Under the pieces are notes generated by a model. That model saw only the letters and a list, made by a program, of their open reading frames with translations, ran no database searches and was not told the origin of the DNA. A stretch of 64,000 nucleotides of DNA from Lachnospiraceae bacterium (GTDB lineage: Bacteria > Bacillota > Clostridia > Lachnospirales > Lachnospiraceae): the NCBI GenBank assembly GCA_014799465.1, contig JAAVHZ010000051.1, positions 1 through 64,000 on the forward strand, given 5' to 3'. A program made the position numbers and the translations under genes. Positions 9,073-16,844 of this stretch are shown piece after piece. Numbering within the stretch: the first letter of the stretch is position 1; every line of letters starts with the position of its first letter.

Positions 9073-10272
9073 TTATGCCTCACCACTTTGCAATAAAATC
9101 TCATCTAAAATCTTTACTGCAGCTTCATCTTTTGACATTATAGGAAACTCTGTTACATTATCTTTTGTAATTATCGTAATGACATTTGTATCTGTCCCAA
9201 ATCCTGCACCTTCTACTTTCAAATTGTTTGCCACTATCATGTCTGCATTTTTTTTATTTAATTTCTTTTTAGAATTCTCAAGCATATTTTCAGTTTCCAT
9301 TGAGAATCCGCAGATATACTGTCCTTCCCTTCTGTTTTCTCCCAGATATTTCAGTATATCCGCTGTTCTTTTTAATGTAATAATGCTGTCATCATCAGAT
9401 TTCTTTATTTTTTCCTTTGATGTTTCTTTCGGTGTATAATCTGCAACTGCTGCCGCCTTTATAATAATATCCTGCTTTTCAGCATTTTCCTTAACTGCTT
9501 CAAACATATCTGATGCACTTATAACATTAATAATATTCACAAACCTTGGTGGTTCAAGCTCTGTCTTTCCTGTAATAAGTGTTACGTCTGCACCTCTTTG
9601 TGCTGCCACATTTGCAATGGCATATCCCATTTTCCCTGTTGAATGATTACTTATATATCTTACAGGGTCAATAGCTTCCATTGTAGGACCTGCCGTTACC
9701 ATCACTTTTTTGCCTTCCATATCTTTTTCAAATCTTATTTCTTTTAAAATATAGTCAAAAAGCACCTGTTCAGAAGGCATTTTTCCCACTCCCACATCTT
9801 TGCATGCTAACAAACCGGTATCAGGCTCTATAATTTCAAATCCGAACTTTTTAAGTTTATCAAGATTATGCTGTAATATAGGATTTTCATACATTCCCGT
9901 ATTCATGGCAGGTGATACCAGTTTTCTGCATCTGCAGGCAAGTACTGTAGTTGTCAGCATATCGTCAGCTATTCCATTTGCCATCTTACCTATAACATTG
10001 GCAGATGCAGGTGCTATAAGCACCACATCTGCCTTCTTTGCCAACGAAACATGTTCTATATTATAATTAAAATTTCTGTCAAATGTATCAATAAGCGTCT
10101 TATGCCCAGTCAGTGTCTCAAATGTTATAGGATTAATAAAATTAGCCGCATTCTCTGTCATAATAACATGTACATCACAATGCTGCTTTGTAAGCATACT
10201 TGTAAGATTGGCAATCTTATATGCTGCTATGCTCCCGGTGACTCCAAGAATCACTGTTTTCCCTTTCAACAT
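9073..10272 (-). CDS. coaBC: Bifunctional phosphopantothenoylcysteine synthetase/decarboxylase
   Basis: The enzyme couples 4'-phosphopantothenate to cysteine and decarboxylates the product to 4'-phosphopantetheine in CoA synthesis. From MLKGKTVILGVTGSIAAYK the protein is 399 residues, the normal family length. The CoaC domain (1-185) shows His74 (NIEHVS), PAMNTGMY with Asn124, and Cys157 in the substrate flap (LLACKDVGVGKM). These align in position with the known catalytic residues of the E. coli enzyme. The CoaB domain shows AGPT and ISNHSTGKMG with Asn209. The frame is open upstream to 10365, but that part overlaps panD and is not expected in the family. The GGAG ribosome site is rather far (about 13 bases) from the chosen ATG. 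Confidence 0.95.
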   Translation of the reverse strand: MLKGKTVILGVTGSIAAYKIANLTSMLTKQHCDVHVIMTENAANFINPITFETLTGHKTLIDTFDRNFNYNIEHVSLAKKADVVLIAPASANVIGKMANGIADDMLTTTVLACRCRKLVSPAMNTGMYENPILQHNLDKLKKFGFEIIEPDTGLLACKDVGVGKMPSEQVLFDYILKEIRFEKDMEGKKVMVTAGPTMEAIDPVRYISNHSTGKMGYAIANVAAQRGADVTLITGKTELEPPRFVNIINVISASDMFEAVKENAEKQDIIIKAAAVADYTPKETSKEKIKKSDDDSIITLKRTADILKYLGENRREGQYICGFSMETENMLENSKKKLNKKNADMIVANNLKVEGAGFGTDTNVITIITKDNVTEFPIMSKDEAAVKILDEILLQSGEA

Positions 10273-10300
10273 AAAATCAACTTTGCTCCTTTCCAAAATG

Positions 10301-10684
10301 CTAAGATAACTCTCCATGCTTTTCATATCTCGCACATCTCTTAACAGCATTTTTCTCATCCACAAAGACTACATAAGGTTTATGTTCCTTTGCCTCTTCA
10401 GGTGTAACATCACAATATGCCATTATAATAATATGGTCTCCGACCTGAACCTGTCTGGCTGCGGCCCCATTAAGACATATCATGCCTGAACCCGGTTCAC
10501 CTGCTATTGTATAAGTCTCGAAACGGTTGCCATTCTCTACATCCACTATCTGCACTTTTTCATATTCTAATATTCCTGCTGCCTTAAGAAGCTCTGTATC
10601 TACCGTAATACTTCCCACATAATTAAGTTCAGCCTGTGTGACAACCGCCCTGTGAATCTTTCCTTTAAGCATATTTATAGTCAT
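10301..10684 (-). CDS. panD: Aspartate 1-decarboxylase
   Basis: This 127-residue pyruvoyl enzyme makes beta-alanine from aspartate for pantothenate synthesis. The self-processing site is visible as Gly24-Ser25 in NYVGSITVD, exactly at the family position, and [18 protein letters not shown] is conserved. An AAAGG ribosome site lies 9 bases before the ATG at 10684. A second in-frame ATG occurs four codons in. It lies 18 bases after panC and 28 bases before coaBC. Confidence 0.96.
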   Translation of the reverse strand: MTINMLKGKIHRAVVTQAELNYVGSITVDTELLKAAGILEYEKVQIVDVENGNRFETYTIAGEPGSGMICLNGAAARQVQVGDHIIIMAYCDVTPEEAKEHKPYVVFVDEKNAVKRCARYEKHGELS

Positions 10685-10702
10685 AGTATCATACCTTTCT
10701 GT

Positions 10703-11545
10703 TTACAATGTAACAAAGTTATCTATAAGCCTTGTCTTTCCTATATATACAGCTATAGCACATAGTACCTGCCCTTCTGTATCTTCCACCGGCTCTAAGT
10801 TGTTCCAGTCAACTATCTCCACATAATCTATTTTCGCCAAAGGCTCAGACGATATAATATCACATATTATCTTTTTTACATCAGATGATTTTTTTTCACC
10901 GTCTGCCATGAATTTCTTTCCCTCTGACAATGCCCTGCTTAGAACTGTTGCTGCCTTCCTTTCGGCTTCATTAAGATAAGTATTTCTTGAACTCTTTGCC
11001 AGTCCGTCTTCTTCTCTTATAATAGGGCATCCTACTATATCTATATCAAAATTTAAATCTCTTACCATATGTTTAATAACTGCAAGCTGCTGAGCATCTT
11101 TCTGCCCAAAATATGCCCTGTCTGGTGCCACTATATTAAACAACTTGGATACAACCGTACACACTCCCCTGAAATGTGTCGGTCTCGTCTTACCGCATAG
11201 ACCCTTTGTAATCGTATCCATATCCACAAATGTAGAATACCCGTCAAGATACATTTTTTCCGGTTGAGGATGAAATATAAGTGAAGCTCCTGCATCTTCA
11301 CATAAAGCACTGTCTTTATCCATGTCCCTCGGATAACTCTCAAAATCTTCATTAGGTCCGAACTGTGTAGGATTCACAAACACACTTACCACTACACGGT
11401 CATTTTCACTTACTGCACGGTCTATAAGACTTTTATGACCCTCATGGAGATATCCCATAGTAGGTACAAGTCCGACTGTAAGCCCTTCCTTTCTCCACTG
11501 CTTAACACACTGCCTTACTTCACTGACTGTTTCCACTATCTTCAT
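10703..11545 (-). CDS. panC: Pantothenate synthetase (pantoate-beta-alanine ligase)
   Basis: ATP-dependent condensation of pantoate with beta-alanine. The 280-residue protein has the nucleotidyl-transferase signature GYLHEGHKSLI (HIGH-like, residues 31-41), FVNPTQFGPNEDF, the substrate loop AYFGQKDAQQLAVI and the KMSKS-like segment LAKSSRN. Length is typical. Its ATG is 7 bases past the panB stop, with the ribosome site AAGGAGG formed by the end of panB. Confidence 0.97.
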   Translation of the reverse strand: MKIVETVSEVRQCVKQWRKEGLTVGLVPTMGYLHEGHKSLIDRAVSENDRVVVSVFVNPTQFGPNEDFESYPRDMDKDSALCEDAGASLIFHPQPEKMYLDGYSTFVDMDTITKGLCGKTRPTHFRGVCTVVSKLFNIVAPDRAYFGQKDAQQLAVIKHMVRDLNFDIDIVGCPIIREEDGLAKSSRNTYLNEAERKAATVLSRALSEGKKFMADGEKKSSDVKKIICDIISSEPLAKIDYVEIVDWNNLEPVEDTEGQVLCAIAVYIGKTRLIDNFVTL

Positions 11546-11551
11546 TATATA

Positions 11552-12388
11552 CTAATCCTCCTTAAGAATATTTTCCATTACCTTTTCATCTATTTTATAT
11601 TCGTGCTCTTTAGAAGGAAATGTACCATCTCCGACTTCTTTTATATAATTACTGAATGCCTCTTTCATCACTTCTCCAACTGAAGCAAATTTTTTAACAA
11701 ATTTAGGAGTAAAATCTGAAAACATTCCGAGCATATCCTGATATACAAGAACCTGTCCGTCACATCCGTTTCCTGCACCTATGCCTATAGTTGGTATACT
11801 TATAGTCTTAGTAATCAGTTCAGCCAGTTTTGCCGGAACACATTCAAGCACAACTGCAAATGCACCCGCCGCTTCTACTGCTTTGGCATCTTCAATAAGC
11901 TTCTTTGCTGCCTCCTCTGTTTTACACTGAACCTTAAATCCCCCAAATGCATTAATGGACTGTGGTGTCATTCCTAAATGTGCACACACCGGAATTCCTG
12001 CATCTGTTATAGCCTTTATCTGTGGGCATACTTCACTTCCGCCCTCCAGTTTAACTGCATTTCCCCTGCCTTCTTTCATCAGTCGTCCCGCATTTACCAT
12101 TGCATCATATACAGAAGTCTGATATGACATAAATGGCATATCTATTATTACAAGTGCATTCTTTGCACCTCTTGCCACTGCCGCTCCGTGGTGAATCATG
12201 TCATCAACTGTAACAGATACAGTATCTTCATATCCAAGCATCACATTTCCAAGAGAGTCACCTACCAGTATACTATTTATACCGGACTCATCAATCAGCT
12301 TTGCCGTTGAATAATCATACGCTGTAAGCATTGTCAGCTTTTCACCATTATTCTTTGCTTCCTTAAATGTCATCACTGTATTCTTCAT
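11552..12388 (-). CDS. panB: 3-methyl-2-oxobutanoate hydroxymethyltransferase
   Basis: Transfers a one-carbon unit from 5,10-methylene-tetrahydrofolate to ketoisovalerate to give ketopantoate, the first committed step of pantothenate synthesis. The 278-residue barrel protein shows [27 protein letters not shown] with the metal-binding Asp, [16 protein letters not shown] and [21 protein letters not shown], all family hallmarks. It starts 7 bases after the candidate ketopantoate reductase, so the first two chemical steps are encoded side by side. Confidence 0.97.
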   Translation of the reverse strand: MKNTVMTFKEAKNNGEKLTMLTAYDYSTAKLIDESGINSILVGDSLGNVMLGYEDTVSVTVDDMIHHGAAVARGAKNALVIIDMPFMSYQTSVYDAMVNAGRLMKEGRGNAVKLEGGSEVCPQIKAITDAGIPVCAHLGMTPQSINAFGGFKVQCKTEEAAKKLIEDAKAVEAAGAFAVVLECVPAKLAELITKTISIPTIGIGAGNGCDGQVLVYQDMLGMFSDFTPKFVKKFASVGEVMKEAFSNYIKEVGDGTFPSKEHEYKIDEKVMENILKED

Positions 12389-12394
12389 TTTGTA

Positions 12395-13243
12395 TTATCC
12401 TTCCTTTTCCAAAATTCTTCTCATACCAGAATAATCTCTGTTTCGGTTTTTATCCTCAGCAATATTTACCAGTCTTTTCGCAAGTAGCCTGTATATTTCC
12501 CTGTCATCACCTGACAATACCCGTAAATGTTTTTCAACTGTATGGATATCATTTCTCTCCACAGGTCCCGTAAGTGCAGACTTTGAACCGGATTTTAAAA
12601 ATGCATTTACATTTCCTGATACTAAAGGAGCTACAAGTACTTCCGCATCTTCTGTACAAAATCCACATTGTACAAGACTGTCAATACCTATCTGATATAG
12701 TGCTATCATCTGATTACTGACTACTGATGCCGCAGCATGATATCTTACCTTTTCTTCTGATTTCATGGTAAATACCTTATTTCCCATATCTTCAAACATA
12801 TTTTTTATTGAAGATACGGCTTTATCCATACCTTCTATGGTAAATAGTGCATTATTTAATTGTTTATACGAGGAAAATCTGTTATTGAACGCTAACATCG
12901 GATGAATAGAACAGCCTGATGCTCCTGTCTCTTCTATTCCGGAAAATACAACGGATGATAATGAGCCGCTAAAATGGCATATAATCTTATTTTGAATTGA
13001 ATTTTCTGCAATGCAATCCCATACTTCCACAATCCTGTCATCAGGTGTGGCTATAAAAAGAGTATCGCTTGCTGATACTATGTCCCTGATATTGTCAAAT
13101 ACCATGGTTCCCGTGAAATGTGCCGCTTCCTGTGCACTCTCCACACTCTTGCTATAATAACCTGTAACAGGAATTCCGGCTACATTAAGGTATTTCCCTA
13201 TTGAACAGCCAACTCTTCCTGCTCCAATAATTCCTATCCGCAT
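12395..13243 (-). CDS. panG: Rossmann/DUF2520 protein, probable PanG-type ketopantoate reductase
   Basis: The start at 13243 follows AGGAGGT with 6-base spacing and gives MRIGIIGAGRVGCSIGKYL, an NAD(P)-binding Rossmann GxGxxG. Longer upstream starts would add an unlikely 30-residue tail. The C-terminal half is the DUF2520 helical domain (CSIHPMLAFNN, YHAAASVVSNQMIALY, ALTGPVERNDIHTVEKHL). The family includes PanG, a ketopantoate reductase described in Francisella and distinct from PanE. No PanE/ApbA-type gene is visible here, and this gene is first in the panB-panC-panD-coaBC operon. Reduction of ketopantoate to pantoate is therefore the natural inference, made from family and context rather than catalytic residues. 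Confidence 0.75.
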   Translation of the reverse strand: MRIGIIGAGRVGCSIGKYLNVAGIPVTGYYSKSVESAQEAAHFTGTMVFDNIRDIVSASDTLFIATPDDRIVEVWDCIAENSIQNKIICHFSGSLSSVVFSGIEETGASGCSIHPMLAFNNRFSSYKQLNNALFTIEGMDKAVSSIKNMFEDMGNKVFTMKSEEKVRYHAAASVVSNQMIALYQIGIDSLVQCGFCTEDAEVLVAPLVSGNVNAFLKSGSKSALTGPVERNDIHTVEKHLRVLSGDDREIYRLLAKRLVNIAEDKNRNRDYSGMRRILEKEG

Positions 13244-13328
13244 GGCAGCACCTCCTGACTTTAAGTTTTCGGTGGCATGCATTATCATCTGATGCAGTTT
13301 CTTTCGAATACCGCTCATAATGAAAGAT

Positions 13329-13364
13329 ACCATATATAATATGGTTTTGCAAGTAAAAAATCAA
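13329..13364 (-). promoter_or_regulatory. Promoter and palindromic operator of the pan operon
   Basis: On the minus strand TTGATT (13364-13359) and TATTAT (13341-13336) are 17 bases apart, about 90 bases before the operon's first gene. A perfect 7-3-7 palindrome, ACCATAT-ATA-ATATGGT, at 13329-13345 covers the -10 box, where a bound repressor would block polymerase. The regulator is unknown. Confidence 0.6.
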
Positions 13365-13393
13365 TATTATCCTGATTAACACACAATGCCTTA

Positions 13394-14287
13394 CTATTTG
13401 CAGTTCAGATATTCTTCTGCTTCTTCTCTTGATATTTCGAACTTCTCACTTACCTTTTCTAATACTATGTCTTTTGGTGCATTTAACTCATTTAATACGT
13501 CTATTAAAACCATTATCCCTAGCTTTCTTGCAGACTCTTCCCCCTCTTTTCTTCCTATCTCTTTGCCTATTTCTCTTTCATCAGCTCTGATAATTCTTAA
13601 TTCCTTCTCTTCGTCATACTCATATATGCTCATTTTTATAACCTCCGCTCTCTGTTTTGATAAAAATTCCTTCAGTACATTTTCCTTTATGCATTCTTCT
13701 ACTGCCTTTTCCACTGCATTATTAAGTGGCATTAACTTTGTATAATTTCTCACTTTATCAACATATATCATGTATTCTTTAAGAATCTTACATTTTTCTT
13801 TTAAATCTGTATTCATTCCCTGATTGATATTGAGTACTGTCACCTTCAGTTCAAGTTCCGGTTCTTCTTCTGTTATAAAAAACGAATCTGATAATCTGTA
13901 TTCCAGTTTCTCAGGCTTTCTCTCTGTTCCATTATAAAAAACTACAAAATGTGGATTGGGAAGGTTTATCCTTCTGCTGCTGTACAATGACTTCTCCTTT
14001 ACATACTCCTGTAAAATATCCGATACATACAGTAAATCCCTTAGTGGCATATTCTGTGTATATGTAGACTGGTGTTCATATAGGTTTAACTGATTCATTA
14101 TTAAAAAAGATATGTCATTTTTAATATTCATGTATATTGCATTCTCCAGTGTATTAAACTGCAGCTTTTTAATGTCTTTATATGAAGTTCTGTTCAGTGC
14201 ATTATACAGTGACAATGCATTATCCGGCTCCTTAAACAGCATTCTGAATATAGTATCTTTATAATTCCTGTTTGTCTCCCTACTCAT
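13394..14287 (-). CDS. Rpn family / PD-(D/E)XK nuclease-type protein
   Basis: The 297-residue protein begins MSRETNRNYKDTIFRMLFKE and continues with NDISFLIMNQLNLYEHQSTYTQNMPLR. This is the conserved core of the recombination-promoting nuclease/transposase-like (Rpn, PDDEXK_2) proteins abundant in Lachnospiraceae. The D-x(n)-ExQ arrangement (Asp in NDISF, EHQ) fits a restriction-nuclease-like active site. The C-terminal third is highly charged and helical (EIGKEIGRKEGEE). Such proteins are implicated in DNA cleavage and RecA-independent recombination in E. coli, but the role here is unproven. It is monocistronic and its ribosome site is embedded in a hairpin. Confidence 0.75.
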   Translation of the reverse strand: MSRETNRNYKDTIFRMLFKEPDNALSLYNALNRTSYKDIKKLQFNTLENAIYMNIKNDISFLIMNQLNLYEHQSTYTQNMPLRDLLYVSDILQEYVKEKSLYSSRRINLPNPHFVVFYNGTERKPEKLEYRLSDSFFITEEEPELELKVTVLNINQGMNTDLKEKCKILKEYMIYVDKVRNYTKLMPLNNAVEKAVEECIKENVLKEFLSKQRAEVIKMSIYEYDEEKELRIIRADEREIGKEIGRKEGEESARKLGIMVLIDVLNELNAPKDIVLEKVSEKFEISREEAEEYLNCK

Positions 14288-14292
14288 TTCTC

Positions 14293-14309
14293 CTCCTGTA
14301 ATGCAGGAG
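14293..14309 (-). promoter_or_regulatory. Hairpin covering the ribosome site of the Rpn-like gene
   Basis: On the minus strand CTCCTG-CATTA-CAGGAG forms a 6-bp stem. The second arm is part of the AGGAGG ribosome site lying just before the ATG at 14287. The structure could limit translation of a potentially harmful nuclease. Confidence 0.45.
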
Positions 14310-14474
14310 ATTTTACTTCATCAGTTTTCGAAATCTCCCACTTATCCATAATGATAATTATTTTAATAAGCATTGATTTCTAAAAACCGAATGGCTGAAT
14401 ATGACAAATCACTTTACTGAGCAATTCACCACTATAAAGAATTATAGATAATAAGAAACGTATGCTTTGATTAT

Positions 14475-14502
14475 ATTTTATCACATATTATATAAAAGTC
14501 AA
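14475..14502 (-). promoter_or_regulatory. Probable promoter of the Rpn-like gene
   Basis: Minus-strand TTGACT (14502-14497) and TAAAAT (14480-14475) are separated by 16 bases. The implied 5' leader is about 180 bases long and ends in the ribosome-site hairpin. Confidence 0.4.
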
Positions 14503-14530
14503 CATTTTTTATCAGAATAGCAAAATAGAA

Positions 14531-14654
14531 GTAACAGTTCAGCCATGACATTGTCGGGCGTCCGCCCTATAGAGAATAATATATAATAATTTCTTAGTGA
14601 GCGAGCTCCCACGAAATTATTATATATTATTCTCTGCATGGCTGAAACTGTTAC
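14531..14654. repeat. Palindromic intergenic repeat element with nested inverted repeats
   Basis: The outer arms are GTAACAGTTCAGCCATG (14531-14547) and its near-perfect complement (14637-14654, one extra A). Inside lies a perfect 23-bp inverted repeat, 14571-14593 against 14613-14635, with a 19-base loop. The outer-arm 17-mer recurs exactly at 28993-29009, so it is a dispersed element. No coding capacity is visible. It lies between the Rpn-like gene and pyk. Confidence 0.8.
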
Positions 14655-14658
14655 AAGT

Positions 14659-14704
14659 CAAATGTCTGCAAGCAGCCACTTGGCTCGTTGCTTGCGGGAA
14701 TAAA
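14659..14704. repeat. Dispersed 46-bp repeat, copy 1
   Basis: This block matches the reverse complement of 44059-44104 with only two differences over 46 bases. It abuts the palindromic element on one side and the pyk terminator on the other. An intergenic mobile or REP-like repeat is the likely explanation. Confidence 0.8.
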
Positions 14705-14736
14705 ATCCCACTGACTGCATTTGCTGCCAGTGAGAT
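14701..14736 (-). terminator. Intrinsic terminator of pyk
   Basis: Minus-strand arms ATCTCACTG (14736-14728) and CAGTGGGAT (14713-14705) pair over 9 bp with one G-T wobble, followed by TTTATT. It begins 15 bases after the pyk stop codon. Confidence 0.75.
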
Positions 14737-14750
14737 TCTATATACAACTA

Positions 14751-16178
14751 TTAATATTTACGCCCTACACAATGTACCTTTAACATATTGGTTGTCCCTG
14801 ACATGCCTAATGGTACGCCTGCTGTAATTACTACCAGGTCATCTGTTTTCAGATATCCTTTATTTTCAATCTCTTTTACCGCATTATCAAACAGCTCAAA
14901 AGTATCCTGTTCCTCTTTTATAAGAATCGGTATGACACCCCATGAAAGGTTAAGCTGTCTGCATACATTTTCATATGTGGTACATGCCATTATATCACAA
15001 TCCGGGCGATATCTTGATACCATTCTTGCCGTTCTTCCCGATTTTGTGACTGTTACTACCGCACTTGCATTTAAATCATGTGCCGTTGTACAGGTAGCAT
15101 GTGAAATAGCATCTGTAACATCAGGATTTGCTTTTCTTTCTAATGCCAGAAAACGTTTCTTGTAATCTATATCTTTTTCAGTCCTTACAGCAATTCTTAC
15201 CATAGTCTTTAAGGATTCCACCGGAAACTGTCCTGCTGCAGTTTCTCCGGATAGCATAATTGCACTTGTTCCATCATAAATGGCATTTGCCACATCGGCT
15301 GTCTCCGCCCTTGTAGGTCTCGGATTCTTCATCATTGAATCAAGCATCTGTGTAGCCGTTATAACCTGCTTTCCCGCATTATATACTTTTTTAATAATCA
15401 TTTTCTGGATAACAGGAACTTCTTCATTCGGTATTTCCACACCCATATCTCCACGTGCTACCATTATTCCGTCTGATACTTGTATAATCTCATCTATATG
15501 GTCTACGCCCTGAGCATTTTCTATTTTAGCAATTATATTTATGGAATAGCAATTATTCTCCTCAAGAAATCTTCTTATCTGGAGTACATCCCCTGCGGTT
15601 CTTACAAATGAAGCTGCCACAAAATCAAATCCCTGCTGTATACCGAACAGTAAATCTTCCTTGTCTCTTTCACTTAAATATGGCATTGACAAATCAACAT
15701 TTGGTATATTTACACCTTTGCTGTTAGATACAATTCCTCCGTTTATAACCTCACACTTAATATCAGTGTCACTAAGCTCCACTACCTTCAGTTCTATAAG
15801 ACCATCATCAATAAGTATTGTAGTACCTACGGTTACATCTTTCGGCAAGTCAGCAAAGGTAATCTGAACAATATCCTCATTTCCTTCTACTTTTCTGGTG
15901 GTTAATGTAAATGTATTTCCCCTTTTAAGTTCTATCTTACCATCTTTAAATGTGCATACACGAACTTCAGGTCCCTTTGTATCAAGCATAGTCGCCACAG
16001 GTTTGCCTGCTTCTTCCCTCAACTTCTTTATCATTTTCATTCTTTTTTCATGTATTTTATGGTCTCCATGAGAAAAGTTAAATCTTGCCACATCCATTCC
16101 TGATTCTACAAGTTCTTTTAATACCTCATCATTATCCGTAGCCGGTCCTAATGTACATATAATCTTTGTTTTTCGCAT
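14751..16178 (-). CDS. pyk: Pyruvate kinase
   Basis: Catalyses phosphoenolpyruvate plus ADP to pyruvate plus ATP, the last step of glycolysis. GGAGG five bases before the ATG at 16178 fixes the start (MRKTKIICTLGPA). A further in-frame ATG four codons upstream overlaps that ribosome site. Motifs include ARFNFSHG, MLDTKGPEVR, the catalytic IAKIENAQGVD, MVARGDMGVEIP and the signature MLDSMMKNPRPTRAETADVANAI. At 475 residues it has the standard A, B and C domains without the extra PEP-utiliser-like C-terminal domain found in many Bacillus enzymes. It is monocistronic and divergent from perR. Confidence 0.97.
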   Translation of the reverse strand: MRKTKIICTLGPATDNDEVLKELVESGMDVARFNFSHGDHKIHEKRMKMIKKLREEAGKPVATMLDTKGPEVRVCTFKDGKIELKRGNTFTLTTRKVEGNEDIVQITFADLPKDVTVGTTILIDDGLIELKVVELSDTDIKCEVINGGIVSNSKGVNIPNVDLSMPYLSERDKEDLLFGIQQGFDFVAASFVRTAGDVLQIRRFLEENNCYSINIIAKIENAQGVDHIDEIIQVSDGIMVARGDMGVEIPNEEVPVIQKMIIKKVYNAGKQVITATQMLDSMMKNPRPTRAETADVANAIYDGTSAIMLSGETAAGQFPVESLKTMVRIAVRTEKDIDYKKRFLALERKANPDVTDAISHATCTTAHDLNASAVVTVTKSGRTARMVSRYRPDCDIMACTTYENVCRQLNLSWGVIPILIKEEQDTFELFDNAVKEIENKGYLKTDDLVVITAGVPLGMSGTTNMLKVHCVGRKY

Positions 16179-16220
16179 CACTACCTCCATCTATTTTAAA
16201 TAAATTAGTTTCTTCCTATT

Positions 16221-16248
16221 AATATAGCATATCATTTATTTATTGAAA
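16221..16248 (-). promoter_or_regulatory. Probable pyk promoter
   Basis: Minus-strand TTTCAA (16248-16243) and an extended -10 TGCTATATT (TATATT at 16226-16221) are 16 bases apart, about 40 bases before the pyk start. Confidence 0.45.
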
Positions 16249-16276
16249 AGTTTCTTTGCTTATTTTTTACATTTTA

Positions 16277-16305
16277 TTGACAAATTATACTGATTAGTTT
16301 ATTAT
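16277..16305 (+). promoter_or_regulatory. perR promoter
   Basis: TTGACA at 16277-16282 and TATTAT at 16300-16305 with a 17-base spacer. The -10 box overlaps the operator that follows. Confidence 0.8.
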
Positions 16306-16323
16306 CAATAATGATTACTGTTT
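16303..16323 (+). promoter_or_regulatory. PerR operator upstream of perR (autoregulation)
   Basis: A 21-bp imperfect palindrome centred on G16313 (TATCAATAAT-G-ATTACTGTTT). Its right half is identical to that of the perfect palindrome before rubrerythrin at 16774-16794. It overlaps the -10 box and start region, consistent with repression of perR by its own product. Confidence 0.7.
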
Positions 16324-16346
16324 TTATTTTGAAAGGCATGGTTAGT

Positions 16347-16754
16347 ATGAAAAATATCAAACATAGCAAGCAGCGGGATGCCATTGTTGCATTTTTATCA
16401 GAAAGAAAAGACCATCCTACTGCAGATGTCATATATACTAATATTAAAAAGGAATTCCCCAAAATAAGTCTTGGCACTGTGTACAGAAACCTTTCACTTT
16501 TAGAAGAACTGGGAGAAATAAAGCGGATTTCCTGTGGTGACGAAATGGAACATTTTGATTATGATACTTCACCCCACAATCATTTCATATGCAGAAAATG
16601 CAGAAGTGTAACAGACCTTGAAATGGATAACATTGATTTTATTACTACTCTTGCATCTAACTCATTTAACGGTATTATAGAGGGACATAAAACTTTTTTC
16701 TACGGAATATGCCCGAAATGTGTCAAAAAAGAAAAAAACTCTATTGACACTTAA
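16347..16754 (+). CDS. perR: PerR-type peroxide-sensing Fur family repressor
   Basis: The start at 16347 lies 10 bases after AAAGG. The 135-residue protein has an N-terminal winged helix (HPTADVIYTNIKKEFPKISLGTVYRNL) and a C-terminal dimerisation domain. All five regulatory-metal ligands of Bacillus PerR align in spacing: His23, Asp71, His77, His79 and Asp90. Asp90 is the Asp rather than Glu that distinguishes peroxide-sensing PerR from Fur. Cys82/Cys85 and Cys122/Cys125 form the structural zinc site. It should repress its own gene and the adjacent rubrerythrin until peroxide oxidises the iron-bound form. Confidence 0.88.
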   Translation: MKNIKHSKQRDAIVAFLSERKDHPTADVIYTNIKKEFPKISLGTVYRNLSLLEELGEIKRISCGDEMEHFDYDTSPHNHFICRKCRSVTDLEMDNIDFITTLASNSFNGIIEGHKTFFYGICPKCVKKEKNSIDT

Positions 16755-16772
16755 AAGCTTATATGTTATCTT
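16744..16772 (+). promoter_or_regulatory. Rubrerythrin promoter
   Basis: TTGACA at 16744-16749 lies inside the last codons of perR. TATCTT at 16767-16772 follows after 17 bases. The PerR operator begins immediately downstream. Confidence 0.7.
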
Positions 16773-16773
16773 A

Positions 16774-16794
16774 AAACAGTAATGATTACTGTTT
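16774..16794 (+). promoter_or_regulatory. Perfect PerR-box palindrome before rubrerythrin
   Basis: AAACAGTAAT-G-ATTACTGTTT is a perfect 10-1-10 inverted repeat placed at the expected transcription start of the rubrerythrin gene. The shared half-site with the perR promoter supports a single regulator. Confidence 0.85.
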
Positions 16795-16844
16795 ATATTT
16801 AAATTAATATATAAAATAATTAAAAAGGAAAGGATTTGAGAATT

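Noticed and set aside
10273-10365. Extended coaBC start
   Set aside because: The extension overlaps panD and is absent from the enzyme family, which begins at MLKGKTVILGVTG.
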